Part shown: positions 43,618 through 52,685 of the stretch, piece after piece
Numbering within the stretch: position 1 is the stretch's first letter
Layout of the letters: every line of letters starts with the position of its first letter
Assembly: GCF_037023755.1 (NCBI RefSeq)
Contig: NZ_CP146100.1
Coordinates: 186,001 to 250,000 of the forward strand
Reading direction: 5' to 3'
From: Saccharopolyspora sp. SCSIO 74807
GTDB taxonomy: Bacteria > Actinomycetota > Actinomycetes > Mycobacteriales > Pseudonocardiaceae
Length of the DNA stretch: 64,000 bases
Position numbers and translations under genes: made by a program
The notes under the pieces: model-generated
The model's input: only the letters and a program-made list of their open reading frames with translations
The model's database searches: none
What the model was told of the DNA's origin: nothing

Positions 43618-45030
43618 TCAGGCGCGCACGCCCGGGATCAGTTGCAGCTGCACGGAGTTCGAGCCCGCTGCCGCGCGGGCGGCGGTGTGCAGCGGAAGCC
43701 CGTCGCCGGTCGTGACCAGGGCGACCAGACGGCCCTCGCGGGCGAGAGCCGCGGCGGTTGCCGCGCAGCCGGAGTCCGCCGCGTGCGTTACCGCGCCTGG
43801 ATGCACGAGGTCTCCCACCAGGTCCAGGTCTTCGGCCCGACCCACGATCGCCGCAGCGCGGCGGAGTTCGGTCTCGGCGCGGGGCGTGCGCAAGTCCGCC
43901 GGGCCGGGACCGAGGCCGATCACGGTGAGCCGCCCGCGCGGGCGGACCCGGGCGACCGCGACGGTGACCCCGCCGTCGCTGATCTTGGGGACCACCAGCT
44001 CAGCCACTTCGCCGGGTCCGGTGGAGAGGTCGCGCCCGTTGGAGACGACCGGCTCGGAATCGGGGGCAGCTTCCTGGACGACAGCCGTAAGGTCCGCCCC
44101 GGAAGCAGCATCCCCGTCGCCGACCGCCGCATCTTCCGCCGCCCGCAGCGCGGCCGCTTCGGCGACGCTGGGCGTTCCCGACTCGGCGAGCACCGCTGAA
44201 CTGGGATTCGGCACCGGCACCCCGGCCAACTCGTCCGCCGGGTAGAGCCGCAGCGGCAACTCGACGTCGGTCGCGTGCCAGAACCCGAGGTCCTGCACCG
44301 CTTCCAGGATTCCGCTCTCGTCGGCCTTCGCTTCCGCGGTGGCGAACGCGCGGACGGCCCGCGGATCGAGCCCGTGCTCGCGATCCAGCTTCGCGATCAG
44401 CCCGGTAACCGCGGTGCGCGAAACTCCGCGCACCGAACCGATCCCGACCACGAGCGTGCGCGGGAGGATCCGCACCTCGTGCTCGCCCGGTTCCGCACCA
44501 GGGCGCCGATCATCCACCACGATCGTCCACAGTGGCTCGTCGCAGTCGGTCGAGACGTTCGAGGGCAGCGCAGGCATCGGGAATCCGCGCGGATTCCGCA
44601 GCAGCACGGGCGCACCACCGGCGATCGCCGCGCCGCATTCGGCCAGCGAACCGTCCGCAGTGGCGTCCAGCGAGTCCAGCACCTCGTCCAGCGGATCGAC
44701 CGCAGCACCCGCGGTGACCACCGGAACAAGGCCCAGCATCTCGGAAATCCGCTCGGCCAAGGCACGCGAGCCGCCGGAAACGGTGACCGCGAACCGCTCG
44801 TCCACGCACACCACGTCCGGATCCGACGCCTCGTCGCGCAGCAGCGGCGCGACCGACCGGACCGCCGCGCCCACCGGGAGGAACAGGACCACAGCGTCCA
44901 AAGAGGACCAATTCCGCCTTAGCGCGGGTCCGGTCGAGCCGTCCACCAGCACCGCATCCGGGCCGAGGCGGGCGGCCAGATCGGCGGCGGTGCGCTGCTC
45001 CTGCGGGGTGCGCGGGAACAGCCCGAGCAC
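43618..45030 (-). CDS. cbiG: CbiG-like cobalt-precorrin-5A hydrolase fused to a truncated CobJ-like methylase
   Basis: A 470-residue protein. Residues 1-220 match CbiG: LRRNWSSLDAVVLFLPVGAA, VCVDERFAVTVSGGSRALAE, GGAPVLLRNPRGFPMPALPS. Its C-terminal (CobE/CbiG-C) part follows at about 165-290, with TLVVGIGSVRGVSRTAVTGL and FATAEAKADESGILEAV. After a loose alanine/acidic stretch, residues 365-470 begin a tetrapyrrole methylase (LTVIGLGPGPADLRTPRAET, LVALVTTGDGLPLHTAARAA) but stop at IPGVRA, about 110 residues into a 240-residue domain. The GTG at 45030 overlaps the previous stop by one base (TAGTG). Confidence 0.8.
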   Translation of the reverse strand: MLGLFPRTPQEQRTAADLAARLGPDAVLVDGSTGPALRRNWSSLDAVVLFLPVGAAVRSVAPLLRDEASDPDVVCVDERFAVTVSGGSRALAERISEMLGLVPVVTAGAAVDPLDEVLDSLDATADGSLAECGAAIAGGAPVLLRNPRGFPMPALPSNVSTDCDEPLWTIVVDDRRPGAEPGEHEVRILPRTLVVGIGSVRGVSRTAVTGLIAKLDREHGLDPRAVRAFATAEAKADESGILEAVQDLGFWHATDVELPLRLYPADELAGVPVPNPSSAVLAESGTPSVAEAAALRAAEDAAVGDGDAASGADLTAVVQEAAPDSEPVVSNGRDLSTGPGEVAELVVPKISDGGVTVAVARVRPRGRLTVIGLGPGPADLRTPRAETELRRAAAIVGRAEDLDLVGDLVHPGAVTHAADSGCAATAAALAREGRLVALVTTGDGLPLHTAARAAAGSNSVQLQLIPGVRA

Positions 45031-46226
45031 TACGGCTCCTTCCGGCGGCCGGAGACCACCACCACCGCGGCGGCCGGTTCCAGCTTCGAGCCGCCGTCGT
45101 CCAGCTCGACGAGCCGGCTCGCGGCCAGCTGCACGCCCCGCACCTCGTAGCCCGCGGCGCGCAACGCGTCCCGGGTCGGGCCGACGCGCTCCAGCTCCGT
45201 CAGTTCGATCACGACCCGCGAGGCACCGGCGTGCGCGCAGGCGGTGACCACGTCGGCGCCACCGCCGCCGACGAAGACCGCGTCCGGTTTCGGCAGTTCC
45301 CGCAACGACTTCGGAGCTTCGCCCTCCTCGACCCGCACGTCCACGCCGTGCCCGGCCGCGTTCGTCACCAGCCGCACCACCTGCGCCTCGTCCGACTCGA
45401 CCGCGACCGTGGCCGAGCCCATCCGGGCGCATTCCACCGCGACCGAACCGGAACCGGCGCCGACGTCCCACACCAGCGTGCCGGGACGCGGGGCGAGCTC
45501 GGCCAGCGCCACCGCCCGCACCTCGGCGGGAGTGATGTCGCCGTCGCGGTGCGAGAACTCGTCCTCGGACAGGCCCCACGAGTCGGGCAGCCGCTCACCC
45601 CCGGACAGCCAGCTGCGCGGCCCCTGCTCGTTCGCCTGGTTCGTGCACAGCACGACCGAATTCGCCGCCCAAGTGCGAGTGGCAGCCTCGGCCGGATCGA
45701 CCGGCGTGAACTTCTCGTCCGGACCGCCGACGTCCTCGCCCACCAGCAGCGTCCGCCGCCAGCCCGCCAGTCCGGAGGCCAGCTGCGCCGGACCGGCGTC
45801 CGGTGCGGTCAGCACCAGCACGGCCGGGCGCGCCCGGCACAGGTTGATCACCCTCGGCAGGTCCTGCTCGCCGGGGACGGCCACCGGCACGTCCTCCCAC
45901 GGGCGGCCGATGTGCGCCATCAGCTTCGCCACCGCCGAGGCGGCGGGCAGCACCGAGCAGCGGATCCCGCGGTCCCGCAACGACCGCAGCACGCCGAAGA
46001 AACCGGGGTCGCCGTCCACCAGCACCACGCCGGTCTCCGCACCGGCCAATGCGGACAGCGCGCCGAGCGCGGACTCCAGCGGTTCCAGTTCCAGCGTCCG
46101 GGCCTGCTCGGGGGCGTGCGCGTTGAGATTCCTGCGCGCTCCCACCACGAGTCGCGCCGACCCCAGCGCCTCCGCGGCACCCGCGGGCAGCCCCGCACCG
46201 TCGATCCCGACCACCGTGACCGTCAC
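45030..46226 (-). CDS. cobL2: Second, divergent CobL (CbiE-CbiT fusion)
   Basis: A 398-residue CbiE-CbiT fusion related to the CobL at 13338. The CbiE half is weaker: VTVVGIDGAGLPAGAAEALG, VVLVDGDPGFFGVLRSLRDR, LPAASAVAKLMAHIGRPWED. The CbiT half is well kept: LVWDVGAGSGSVAVECARMG, DAVFVGGGGADVV, VIELTELERVGPTRDALRAA. It could be a CobL variant or a paralogue with another corrin substrate. GTG 46226 has GAGGTGGGTGA upstream. It is in the same array as cobM2 and cbiG, which suggests co-expression. Which copy is functional cannot be told from sequence. Confidence 0.8.
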   Translation of the reverse strand: MTVTVVGIDGAGLPAGAAEALGSARLVVGARRNLNAHAPEQARTLELEPLESALGALSALAGAETGVVLVDGDPGFFGVLRSLRDRGIRCSVLPAASAVAKLMAHIGRPWEDVPVAVPGEQDLPRVINLCRARPAVLVLTAPDAGPAQLASGLAGWRRTLLVGEDVGGPDEKFTPVDPAEAATRTWAANSVVLCTNQANEQGPRSWLSGGERLPDSWGLSEDEFSHRDGDITPAEVRAVALAELAPRPGTLVWDVGAGSGSVAVECARMGSATVAVESDEAQVVRLVTNAAGHGVDVRVEEGEAPKSLRELPKPDAVFVGGGGADVVTACAHAGASRVVIELTELERVGPTRDALRAAGYEVRGVQLAASRLVELDDGGSKLEPAAAVVVVSGRRKEP

Positions 46227-46411
46227 GTCACCCACCTCGTCCCGGCGTGCACGCCGTCTCATCGCACGAACATCACCACCTTGCCACGCCCGGCCGCCGG
46301 GAGCGGGGACGTGGTGGCCGGGCACGCGGAGGACGCGTGCCCGCCTGTCGCACGGGCCGGAGCCAGGGGCCGGGGCGCCGCGCAGCCGCGGCGTCCCGGT
46401 CCACAGTGGAG

Positions 46412-47926
46412 TCAGTCGGCGGAGTCGTTCTTGCGCTTGGCCGACTTGGTCCCGGTGGAACGGGATCGGCCGGAGGACTTCGCGGGCGTCTTGGACTGCG
46501 ACTTCGTGGACTTGGTGCTGCGCGAGCGGGTTTTCGCGGTCGTGCGCGTGCCGTTGGCCGTGCTGGAGGCCCCGGCGGGCGTGTCCGGCTCGCTGGAGTC
46601 CTCGGATCCGCTCGAGGTTTCGGCACCACTGGAAACCTGGGCGTCGTCGGAAACCTCGGGCTCGCCGGTGGCTCCGGAGCCGGCCTCCGACCCGGTGGTC
46701 ACCTCCGAGGCATCGACCGTCTCGGGTTCCGCGGACTCGCGGGCTTGCTGTTCCTGCGTCTCCGAAACCTGCTCCGCGGAGGACGCCGCGTCCTGGTCCT
46801 CGACAGCGGATTCCTCCGCAGCGGCGGGAAGTTCCGCTTCCGAGCGCACCAAGGAGAGCGCGGGCCGCGCGGGCTCGTCGGCCGGTTCGGGTTCCTCGGT
46901 CGCATCGGTGTTGCGCTGCGAACCGAACAGATCCGACTGCCCCGGGTCCTCGGCGCGCCGGGAGCGGGAAGCCACCCGGGCCGAACCGCGCGCCGCCTCC
47001 TGCCATTCACGCACCGCCCACCAAGCGATGTTCGGCACCGCGCCCGCACGGCCCTGCTCGGCGGAATCGCGCACCGGGGCGTCGGAGGCATCGCCGACCG
47101 CACGCTGCTGCGGCAGGTCCTCCGGATCCGCTTCCGGCCGCGCACCGCGGCGCCGCGAACCCGACGGGCGGTAGGAACGCCGCCTGGCCGAAGGGTCGCC
47201 GCGCCGGTAGCCGGAGTCCGCCCGCTTGCCCGAATCGAGCGCTTTGCCGACCAGGAACAGCGCGTTGCGCCACAGCTTGCGGGACTTCACCGCCTGCTCC
47301 AGCTCACCGATGGTGGTCCGCACCAGCAGCTCGTCGGGCAGGCTGACCTTGTAGGCCACCAGCACCGGCACGTCGTCGGAGTAGCCCCCGGCGCGCAGCT
47401 CCTCCACGAAGTGCCCGGCGCGGGAGGCGGGCAGCGTCACCGCCATCGTCGTGCCGTGCCGGGCGAACTCGCGCACCTGCTCGGATTCCGGTGTCGTGCC
47501 GCCGAGCCGGGTCAGCACCACCGACTGCGCGCTCTCCGGCGCGGTCAGCTCGCGGCCGACGGCGGCCGCGGCCGCGGTGAACCCGGCGACGCCGGGCACG
47601 ATCTCGACTTCCAGGTCCATCCGGGTGCACGCGTCGTACTGCTGCTGCACCGCGCCCCACAGCGCCGGATCACCCGCGTGCAACCGGACCACGCGGAGCT
47701 TGTCCCGCTCGGCGCGCCGGTAGACCTCCACGGCCTGCTCGTGGTTGAGCTGCGAGGAGTCGATCAGCTCGACGTCGGCTGCGGCGTGTTCGCGCACGCA
47801 CTCGGGCGCGAGCACGCTGGCGGACCACACCACGACATCGGCCTCGGCGATGCGCCGCGCCGCGCGGACCGTGATCAAGTCGGCCGCGCCGGGTCCGGCT
47901 CCGATGAACGAGATCCGCCCACTCAC
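46412..47926 (-). CDS. cobM2: Second CobM with long disordered, histone-like tail
   Basis: A 504-residue protein, double the family length. Residues 1-245 are a tetrapyrrole methylase of the CobM type (RISFIGAGPGAADLITVRAA, VVRLHAGDPALWGAVQQQYD, EIVPGVAGFTAAAAAVGREL). Residues about 250-430 are disordered: first R/S-rich, then acidic and Glu/Ser-rich. The last ~55 residues are a lysine/serine/threonine basic tail (KSTKSQSKTPAKSSGRSRST) like the C-terminus of bacterial histone-H1-like proteins. GTG 47926 has GAGGAG upstream. The gap from its stop to cobL2 is 185 bp with no gene. Block A has a normal-length cobM. Confidence 0.82.
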   Translation of the reverse strand: MSGRISFIGAGPGAADLITVRAARRIAEADVVVWSASVLAPECVREHAAADVELIDSSQLNHEQAVEVYRRAERDKLRVVRLHAGDPALWGAVQQQYDACTRMDLEVEIVPGVAGFTAAAAAVGRELTAPESAQSVVLTRLGGTTPESEQVREFARHGTTMAVTLPASRAGHFVEELRAGGYSDDVPVLVAYKVSLPDELLVRTTIGELEQAVKSRKLWRNALFLVGKALDSGKRADSGYRRGDPSARRRSYRPSGSRRRGARPEADPEDLPQQRAVGDASDAPVRDSAEQGRAGAVPNIAWWAVREWQEAARGSARVASRSRRAEDPGQSDLFGSQRNTDATEEPEPADEPARPALSLVRSEAELPAAAEESAVEDQDAASSAEQVSETQEQQARESAEPETVDASEVTTGSEAGSGATGEPEVSDDAQVSSGAETSSGSEDSSEPDTPAGASSTANGTRTTAKTRSRSTKSTKSQSKTPAKSSGRSRSTGTKSAKRKNDSAD

Positions 47927-48069
47927 TGTTGCTCTCCTCTTGTCGCCTCGCCGGTGCGCGGCCGCGGAACCGGGCCCGATCAGTCCACTGAGGACAATGC
48001 GCGGCCCGCCCGGGGTCACCCAGCGCAGCCGCGCAGCCGCAGAAACCGTACCTGGTGGTCGACCGGCGT

Positions 48070-49494
48070 TCACACTGCCGTGTCTGCATCCCCGGTGACC
48101 CGCTGCGAACAGGAGGCCACGAAGCGCGACACCAGCTCCGGCGCCCCGGCCGGGTGAGTGTGCAAGTAGGAGGCGTGCAGCCCGCCGCGCACGAAACCCT
48201 CGGACACCGCCGTGCCCGCACGCCAGTACCAGGCAGGCTCGGGGCCGCTGCCCGGCTGCAGCCTGGTGCGGTGGAATTCGTGCCCGTTGAGCCGGAAACC
48301 GCGCTGGCACAACGGCGAGTCCGTGGCCGCGACCGCCTCGCGGTAGCCCAGCGTCAGCGTCGGCGACATCTCCGCCCGCGCGGGCAGCACCCCGCACAGC
48401 GGATGACCGTCCAGCTCCTCGGCGAGGTAGAGCAGCCCGCCGCACTCGGCGTGGATCGGCGCCCCGGACTCGGCGAAGCGGGTGATCTCCGCGCGCAGCG
48501 CGGAGTTCGCGGACAGCTCGGCCGCGTGCTGCTCCGGAAATCCACCCGGGAGCACCAGTCCGCGAGTTCCCTCCGGCAGCCGCTCGTCGCGCAGCGGGTC
48601 GAGCACCGCGACCTCGGCGCCCGCCGCGGTCAGCAGCTCGACGTGCTCGGTGTAGGCGAAGGTGAACGCCGGACCGCCGGCGACCGCGATCACCGGCCGG
48701 GACGCCAGATCCGCGCCAGGCCGATCCGCACCGGGCCGATCCGCCGGCGCGGCGACCTCGTCCGCGGGCCGCCACGGCTCGTCCGGCAGCTCCGGCGCTT
48801 CGCGGGCCAGCCGGATCACCGCGTCCAGATCCACGCCTGCTTCCACGGCGTCGGTCATCGCGTCCACGGCCTCGGACGCGGCGCCGCCGTGCTCCGCGGC
48901 CGTGATCAGGCCCAGGTGCCGCGACGGCACGCTCAGCCCGTCCGTGCGCCCCAGCACGCCCAGCACCGGCAGCCCCACCGATTCCGCCGCGTCCCGCAGC
49001 ACCTGTTCGTGCCGGTCCGAGCCCACCTGGTTGAGGATCACCCCGGCCAGCCGCACTCCCGGCTGGAAGCTGCGGAACCCGTGCAGCAGCGCGGCGAGGC
49101 TCTGGCTCTGCCCGCGGGCATCCACGACCAGCACGACCGGAGCCCGCAGCAGGTCCGCGACCTGCGCGGTGGAACCGAACGCGGGCCCGTCCGCGCCCGC
49201 GTCGAGCTTGCCGTCGAAAAGCCCCATCACGCCTTCGGCCACCGCGATGTCCGCGCCCGCGCTGCCGTGCCGGAACAACGGCGCGATCCGCTGCTGCCCG
49301 ACCAGCACCGGATCCAGGTTCCGCCCCGGCAGCCCGGCCGCCACCCGGTGGTAGCCGGGGTCGATGTAGTCCGGGCCGACCTTGAACGGCGCCACCCGCA
49401 GCGACCGGCGGCGCAGCGCGCCGAGCAGGCCGGTCGCCACCGTCGTCTTGCCCTGCCCGGAACCGGGCGCGGCGATGACGACCCGCGGGCTCAC
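48070..49494 (-). CDS. cobB: Cobyrinate/hydrogenobyrinate a,c-diamide synthase, CobB
   Basis: A 474-residue glutamine-dependent amidotransferase that amidates the a and c side chains. The Walker A GSGQGKTT is at residues 11-18, then FKVGPDYIDPGYHRVAAGL, and GVMGLFDG. The class I glutamine amidotransferase domain covers about 285-474, with the nucleophile cysteine in IHAECGGLLYLAEELDG and the catalytic histidine in GLHASYLHTHPAG. The GTG at 49494 overlaps the cobO stop (GTGA). It supplies the substrate for CobN and for the chelatase. Confidence 0.95.
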   Translation of the reverse strand: MSPRVVIAAPGSGQGKTTVATGLLGALRRRSLRVAPFKVGPDYIDPGYHRVAAGLPGRNLDPVLVGQQRIAPLFRHGSAGADIAVAEGVMGLFDGKLDAGADGPAFGSTAQVADLLRAPVVLVVDARGQSQSLAALLHGFRSFQPGVRLAGVILNQVGSDRHEQVLRDAAESVGLPVLGVLGRTDGLSVPSRHLGLITAAEHGGAASEAVDAMTDAVEAGVDLDAVIRLAREAPELPDEPWRPADEVAAPADRPGADRPGADLASRPVIAVAGGPAFTFAYTEHVELLTAAGAEVAVLDPLRDERLPEGTRGLVLPGGFPEQHAAELSANSALRAEITRFAESGAPIHAECGGLLYLAEELDGHPLCGVLPARAEMSPTLTLGYREAVAATDSPLCQRGFRLNGHEFHRTRLQPGSGPEPAWYWRAGTAVSEGFVRGGLHASYLHTHPAGAPELVSRFVASCSQRVTGDADTAV

Positions 49495-50105
49495 CACTCG
49501 ATGCCCTTCTGGCCCTTCTGCCCGGTGTCCATCGGATGCTTGATCTTGCCGGTCTCCAGCACCAGGTCGGCGGCCTCGACGAGTTCCGGCGGCGCGTTCC
49601 GGCCGGTGATCACCACGTGCTGGTGGCCGGGCCGGTCCTGCAGCGTCGAAACCACTTCGGCGACGTCGACCCAGCCCCAGTGCAGCGGATACGTGAACTC
49701 GTCCAGCACGTACATGCCGTGCCGCTGCTCGCCCAGCCGGCGCGCGATCTCGTGCCAGCCCTCCAGCGCGGCCTCGGCGTGGTCCTGTTCGGTGCCCTGC
49801 TTGCGGGCCCACGACCAGCCTTCGCCCATCTTGTGCCACTCGACCGGCCCGCCTTCACCGGTTTCGGAGTGCAGCCGCCCGAGGGCGCGGAACGCGTTCT
49901 CCTCGCCGACCTTCCACTTGGCGGACTTGACGAACTGGAAGACCCCGACCGGCCAGCCCTGGTTCCACGCGCGCAGCGCCATGCCGAACGCGCTGGTGGA
50001 CTTGCCCTTCATCTCGCCGGTGTGCACGACCAGCAGCGGGCGGTTGCGGCGTTGGCGGGTGGTCAGCCCGTCGTCCGGGACGGTCGATGGTTTTCCCTGC
50101 GGCAT
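49491..50105 (-). CDS. cobO: Cob(I)yrinate a,c-diamide adenosyltransferase, CobO
   Basis: A 204-residue CobO/BtuR-type P-loop adenosyltransferase, which attaches the 5'-deoxyadenosyl group to Co(I). Walker A is GEMKGKST at residues 30-37. Further landmarks are AWNQGWPVGVFQFVKSAKWK, MGEGWSWARKQ, YVLDEFTYPLHWGW and HVVITGRNAPPELVEAADLV. Length is standard. It acts just after cobalt insertion. ATG 50105, about 390 bp after the chelatase stop. Confidence 0.96.
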   Translation of the reverse strand: MPQGKPSTVPDDGLTTRQRRNRPLLVVHTGEMKGKSTSAFGMALRAWNQGWPVGVFQFVKSAKWKVGEENAFRALGRLHSETGEGGPVEWHKMGEGWSWARKQGTEQDHAEAALEGWHEIARRLGEQRHGMYVLDEFTYPLHWGWVDVAEVVSTLQDRPGHQHVVITGRNAPPELVEAADLVLETGKIKHPMDTGQKGQKGIEW

Positions 50106-50362
50106 GGCCCGAGCCTAAGCCACGGCGCGGCCGAGATCGCAGGACCAGCTCGGCGGAGTGCGCCGGAACACCGTTGCGCGCGCAACCGGCCGAGGTCGCA
50201 GAGCGGCCCGGCACACTGCAACCGGCGACGCACCCGTTGCACCGCGCCCGAACGGCCTCGGCGACGAAATCGTTTGCCCGGATTCCACCGGTACGCCGCG
50301 GGATTGCGGCCGGTGCGCGAGATTCGCCGAGGTGCGTAGAAAGCACCCCCGCGCTCAACCGA

Positions 50363-50422
50363 CCTGGGGGTCATCGGGAGCGCGAGGGCGCCTCGTGGTC
50401 CACCCCTGGGGGTCAGGTGGAC
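50363..50422. promoter_or_regulatory. Direct repeats and hairpin between the chelatase gene and cobO
   Basis: CCTGGGGGTCA occurs at 50363-50373 and 50405-50415, spaced 42 bp (about four helical turns). The second lies in the loop of a perfect 7-bp inverted repeat, GTCCACC (50398-50404) / GGTGGAC (50416-50422). The rest of the 386-bp gap (50106-50491) shows no gene. Could be an operator for a separate cobO promoter or a terminator. Confidence 0.4.
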
Positions 50423-50491
50423 GAAGAACACCTTACCAAGTTCGCCGGGATATTCCTACACCTGCCCGCGCGTGTTGTGACCGAATCGGAA

Positions 50492-52630
50492 TCAGGCGGC
50501 CTTTGCCACGCCGTCGCGGGCCGCGCGCACCACTCCAGCGACCGCGTCCGCGGAGAGCTCCTCGAGCCGCAGGCAGGCCCCGCCGAGCGCGGTGGCGAGC
50601 TGCCCGGCCAAGCCGAGCCGGACCATGCCCTGCTCGCAGTCGACGACCACCGAAGCCACTCCGAGCCCGGCCAGCAATCCGGCCGCACGCAACGAATCCC
50701 GCACCGCGCGCTGCGCGCCGGAGCGCCCACCGCCGGCCGCTTCACCGGCCGGAATCGTGGCCTTGCCGTCGGTGAGCAGCACCAGCAGCGGGCGCCTGCG
50801 CGGGTCCCGGGTGCGTTCGGTCTGCACCACCTTGCGGACTTTCAGCAGGCCGTCGGCCAGCGGAGTGCGGCCGCCGGTGCGCAGATCGCGCATCCGGGAG
50901 GCGGCGATCTCCACCGACGAGGTCGGCGGCAGCGCCAGTTCCGCGGCACCGGCGCGGAACGTCACCACGCCCACTTTGTCGCGCCGCTGGTAGGCGTCCC
51001 GCAGCAGGGACAGCACCGCGCCGCTGACCGCGGACATCCGCTCCCTGGCGGCCATCGAGCCGGAGGCGTCCACGGCGAACAGCACCAGGTTGCCCTCGCG
51101 GCCTTCGCGCACCGACCGGCGGACGTCTTCCTGGTGCAGCACGAGTCCCGGGCCGCTGCGCCCGCGCGCGAGCTGGTGCGGGGCGGCGGCGGTCAGCGTG
51201 GCGGGCAGGTGCACGCCATTTCCGTCCACTGTGGAGGAACGGATGGTCTGGCCGGTGCGGGAGCGCGCGCGGGAACGGCGGCCGGGCGCGCCTTCGCCGA
51301 CCCCGGGGACTTCCAGCAGTCGGGCGCGGAAGGCCGGAGCGGGCGCGGCGGGCGGCTTGCCCGCGGGCGCCGGGCCGTTGCCGCCGGATTTCTCCTGCTG
51401 CTGCCCGTTCTGCTGATCAGCAGCGCTCTCCGGCGGCTGCTGGGCTTGTCCGCCACCGGGACCGTCCGGGCCGTCGTCCGGACCGCCGTCCGGAGATCCG
51501 CCGCCCGGCCCGTCGTCCGGTCCGTCCGGCGGTTCGTCGTCGCCCGAATCCCCAGCGTCGCCCGAATCCCCAGCGTCCCCGGAGTCGTCGCCCGAGTCCT
51601 CGGCGTGCTCCGCGGCATCGGACAGCGCCTGCTGCAACTGCTCCTCGTCCACACCCGGCTCGTCGAACGGATCGCGGCGCCGCCGGTGCGGCAGCGCCAG
51701 CCGGGAGCCCGCCTCGACGTCGACCTCCTCGACCGCGTCCGCACCGCGCCAAGCGGCGTGCGCGACAGCGGTGCGGGCCAGCACCAGGTCCGCGCGCATC
51801 CCGTCCACGTCGAACGCCGCGCACAGCGCGGAGATCCGGCGCAGCTCGGAATCCGGCAGCACCACCGACTCGACGCGGGCGCGGGCGGCCGCGATCCGCT
51901 CGGCCAGCTCGGCGTCCTGCTCGGCCCACTGCTGCGCGAAACCCGCCGGGTCGGCCTCGAACTCGAGCCGCCGCCGCACCACCTCGGTGCGCGTGGCTAC
52001 CTCCCGCGAAGCCGAGACCTGCACGGTGAGGCCGAAGCGGTCCAGCAGCTGCGGACGCAGCTCACCTTCCTCCGGGTTCATCGTGCCGACCAGCAGGAAC
52101 GAGGCGGCGTGCGTGATGGACACGCCTTCCCGCTCGACGTGCGCGCGCCCCATCGCCGCCGCGTCCAGCAGCAGGTCCACCAGGTGGTCGTGCAGCAGGT
52201 TGACCTCGTCGACGTAGAGCACTCCGCGGTGCGCGGCGGCCAGCAGACCCGGTTGGTAGGCCCGGACTCCCTCGGTCAGCGCCTTCTCCAAGTCCAGCGA
52301 CCCCACCAGCCGGTCCTCGGTGGCCCCGACCGGCAGTTCCACCAGCTCGGCGGACCGCTGCTCGGCGGCCGTCGCCGCGTGCGGGCCGTCCGGGCACTCC
52401 GGGTCGGGTTGCTGCGGGGAGCAGCCGAACCGGCAGTCCGGGACCACGTCCAGCGCGGGCAGCAGCGCAGCCAGCGCACGGACCACAGTGGACTTCGCGG
52501 TGCCCTTCTCGCCGCGCACCAGCACGCCGCCGATGCGCGGGTGCACCGCGTTGAGCAGCAGCGCCAGCCGCAGGTCGTCGTGCCCGACCACGGCGGAGAA
52601 CGGGAAGCGCGCCCTCGCGGGAGCAGTCAT
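50492..52630 (-). CDS. ChlI/ChlD-type chelatase fusion, probable cobaltochelatase partner of CobN
   Basis: A 712-residue fusion. Residues 1-330 are an AAA+ ATPase of the magnesium-chelatase ChlI type: Walker [10 protein letters not shown] at 40-48, Walker [21 protein letters not shown], and sensor [20 protein letters not shown]. Residues about 350-440 form an acidic, G/D/S/P-rich low-complexity linker. The C-terminal ~200 residues are a von Willebrand A domain with the metal-ion site DASGS near 520 ([20 protein letters not shown]) and [10 protein letters not shown]. Such proteins replace CobS/CobT in actinobacteria and act with CobN. It is first in the block B array and under a B12 riboswitch. 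ATG 52630. Confidence 0.93.
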   Translation of the reverse strand: MTAPARARFPFSAVVGHDDLRLALLLNAVHPRIGGVLVRGEKGTAKSTVVRALAALLPALDVVPDCRFGCSPQQPDPECPDGPHAATAAEQRSAELVELPVGATEDRLVGSLDLEKALTEGVRAYQPGLLAAAHRGVLYVDEVNLLHDHLVDLLLDAAAMGRAHVEREGVSITHAASFLLVGTMNPEEGELRPQLLDRFGLTVQVSASREVATRTEVVRRRLEFEADPAGFAQQWAEQDAELAERIAAARARVESVVLPDSELRRISALCAAFDVDGMRADLVLARTAVAHAAWRGADAVEEVDVEAGSRLALPHRRRRDPFDEPGVDEEQLQQALSDAAEHAEDSGDDSGDAGDSGDAGDSGDDEPPDGPDDGPGGGSPDGGPDDGPDGPGGGQAQQPPESAADQQNGQQQEKSGGNGPAPAGKPPAAPAPAFRARLLEVPGVGEGAPGRRSRARSRTGQTIRSSTVDGNGVHLPATLTAAAPHQLARGRSGPGLVLHQEDVRRSVREGREGNLVLFAVDASGSMAARERMSAVSGAVLSLLRDAYQRRDKVGVVTFRAGAAELALPPTSSVEIAASRMRDLRTGGRTPLADGLLKVRKVVQTERTRDPRRRPLLVLLTDGKATIPAGEAAGGGRSGAQRAVRDSLRAAGLLAGLGVASVVVDCEQGMVRLGLAGQLATALGGACLRLEELSADAVAGVVRAARDGVAKAA

Positions 52631-52685
52631 GCCAGGAGTTCCTTCCTCGGGTCTCGGACGCCCCGATGTCGGCTGTGCCGGGGCG

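Noticed and set aside
44881-44930. GTCCAAAGAGGAC as another copy of the over-represented motif
   Set aside because: Shares the GTCC-N5-GGAC ends but not the conserved ACA core, so it was not counted.
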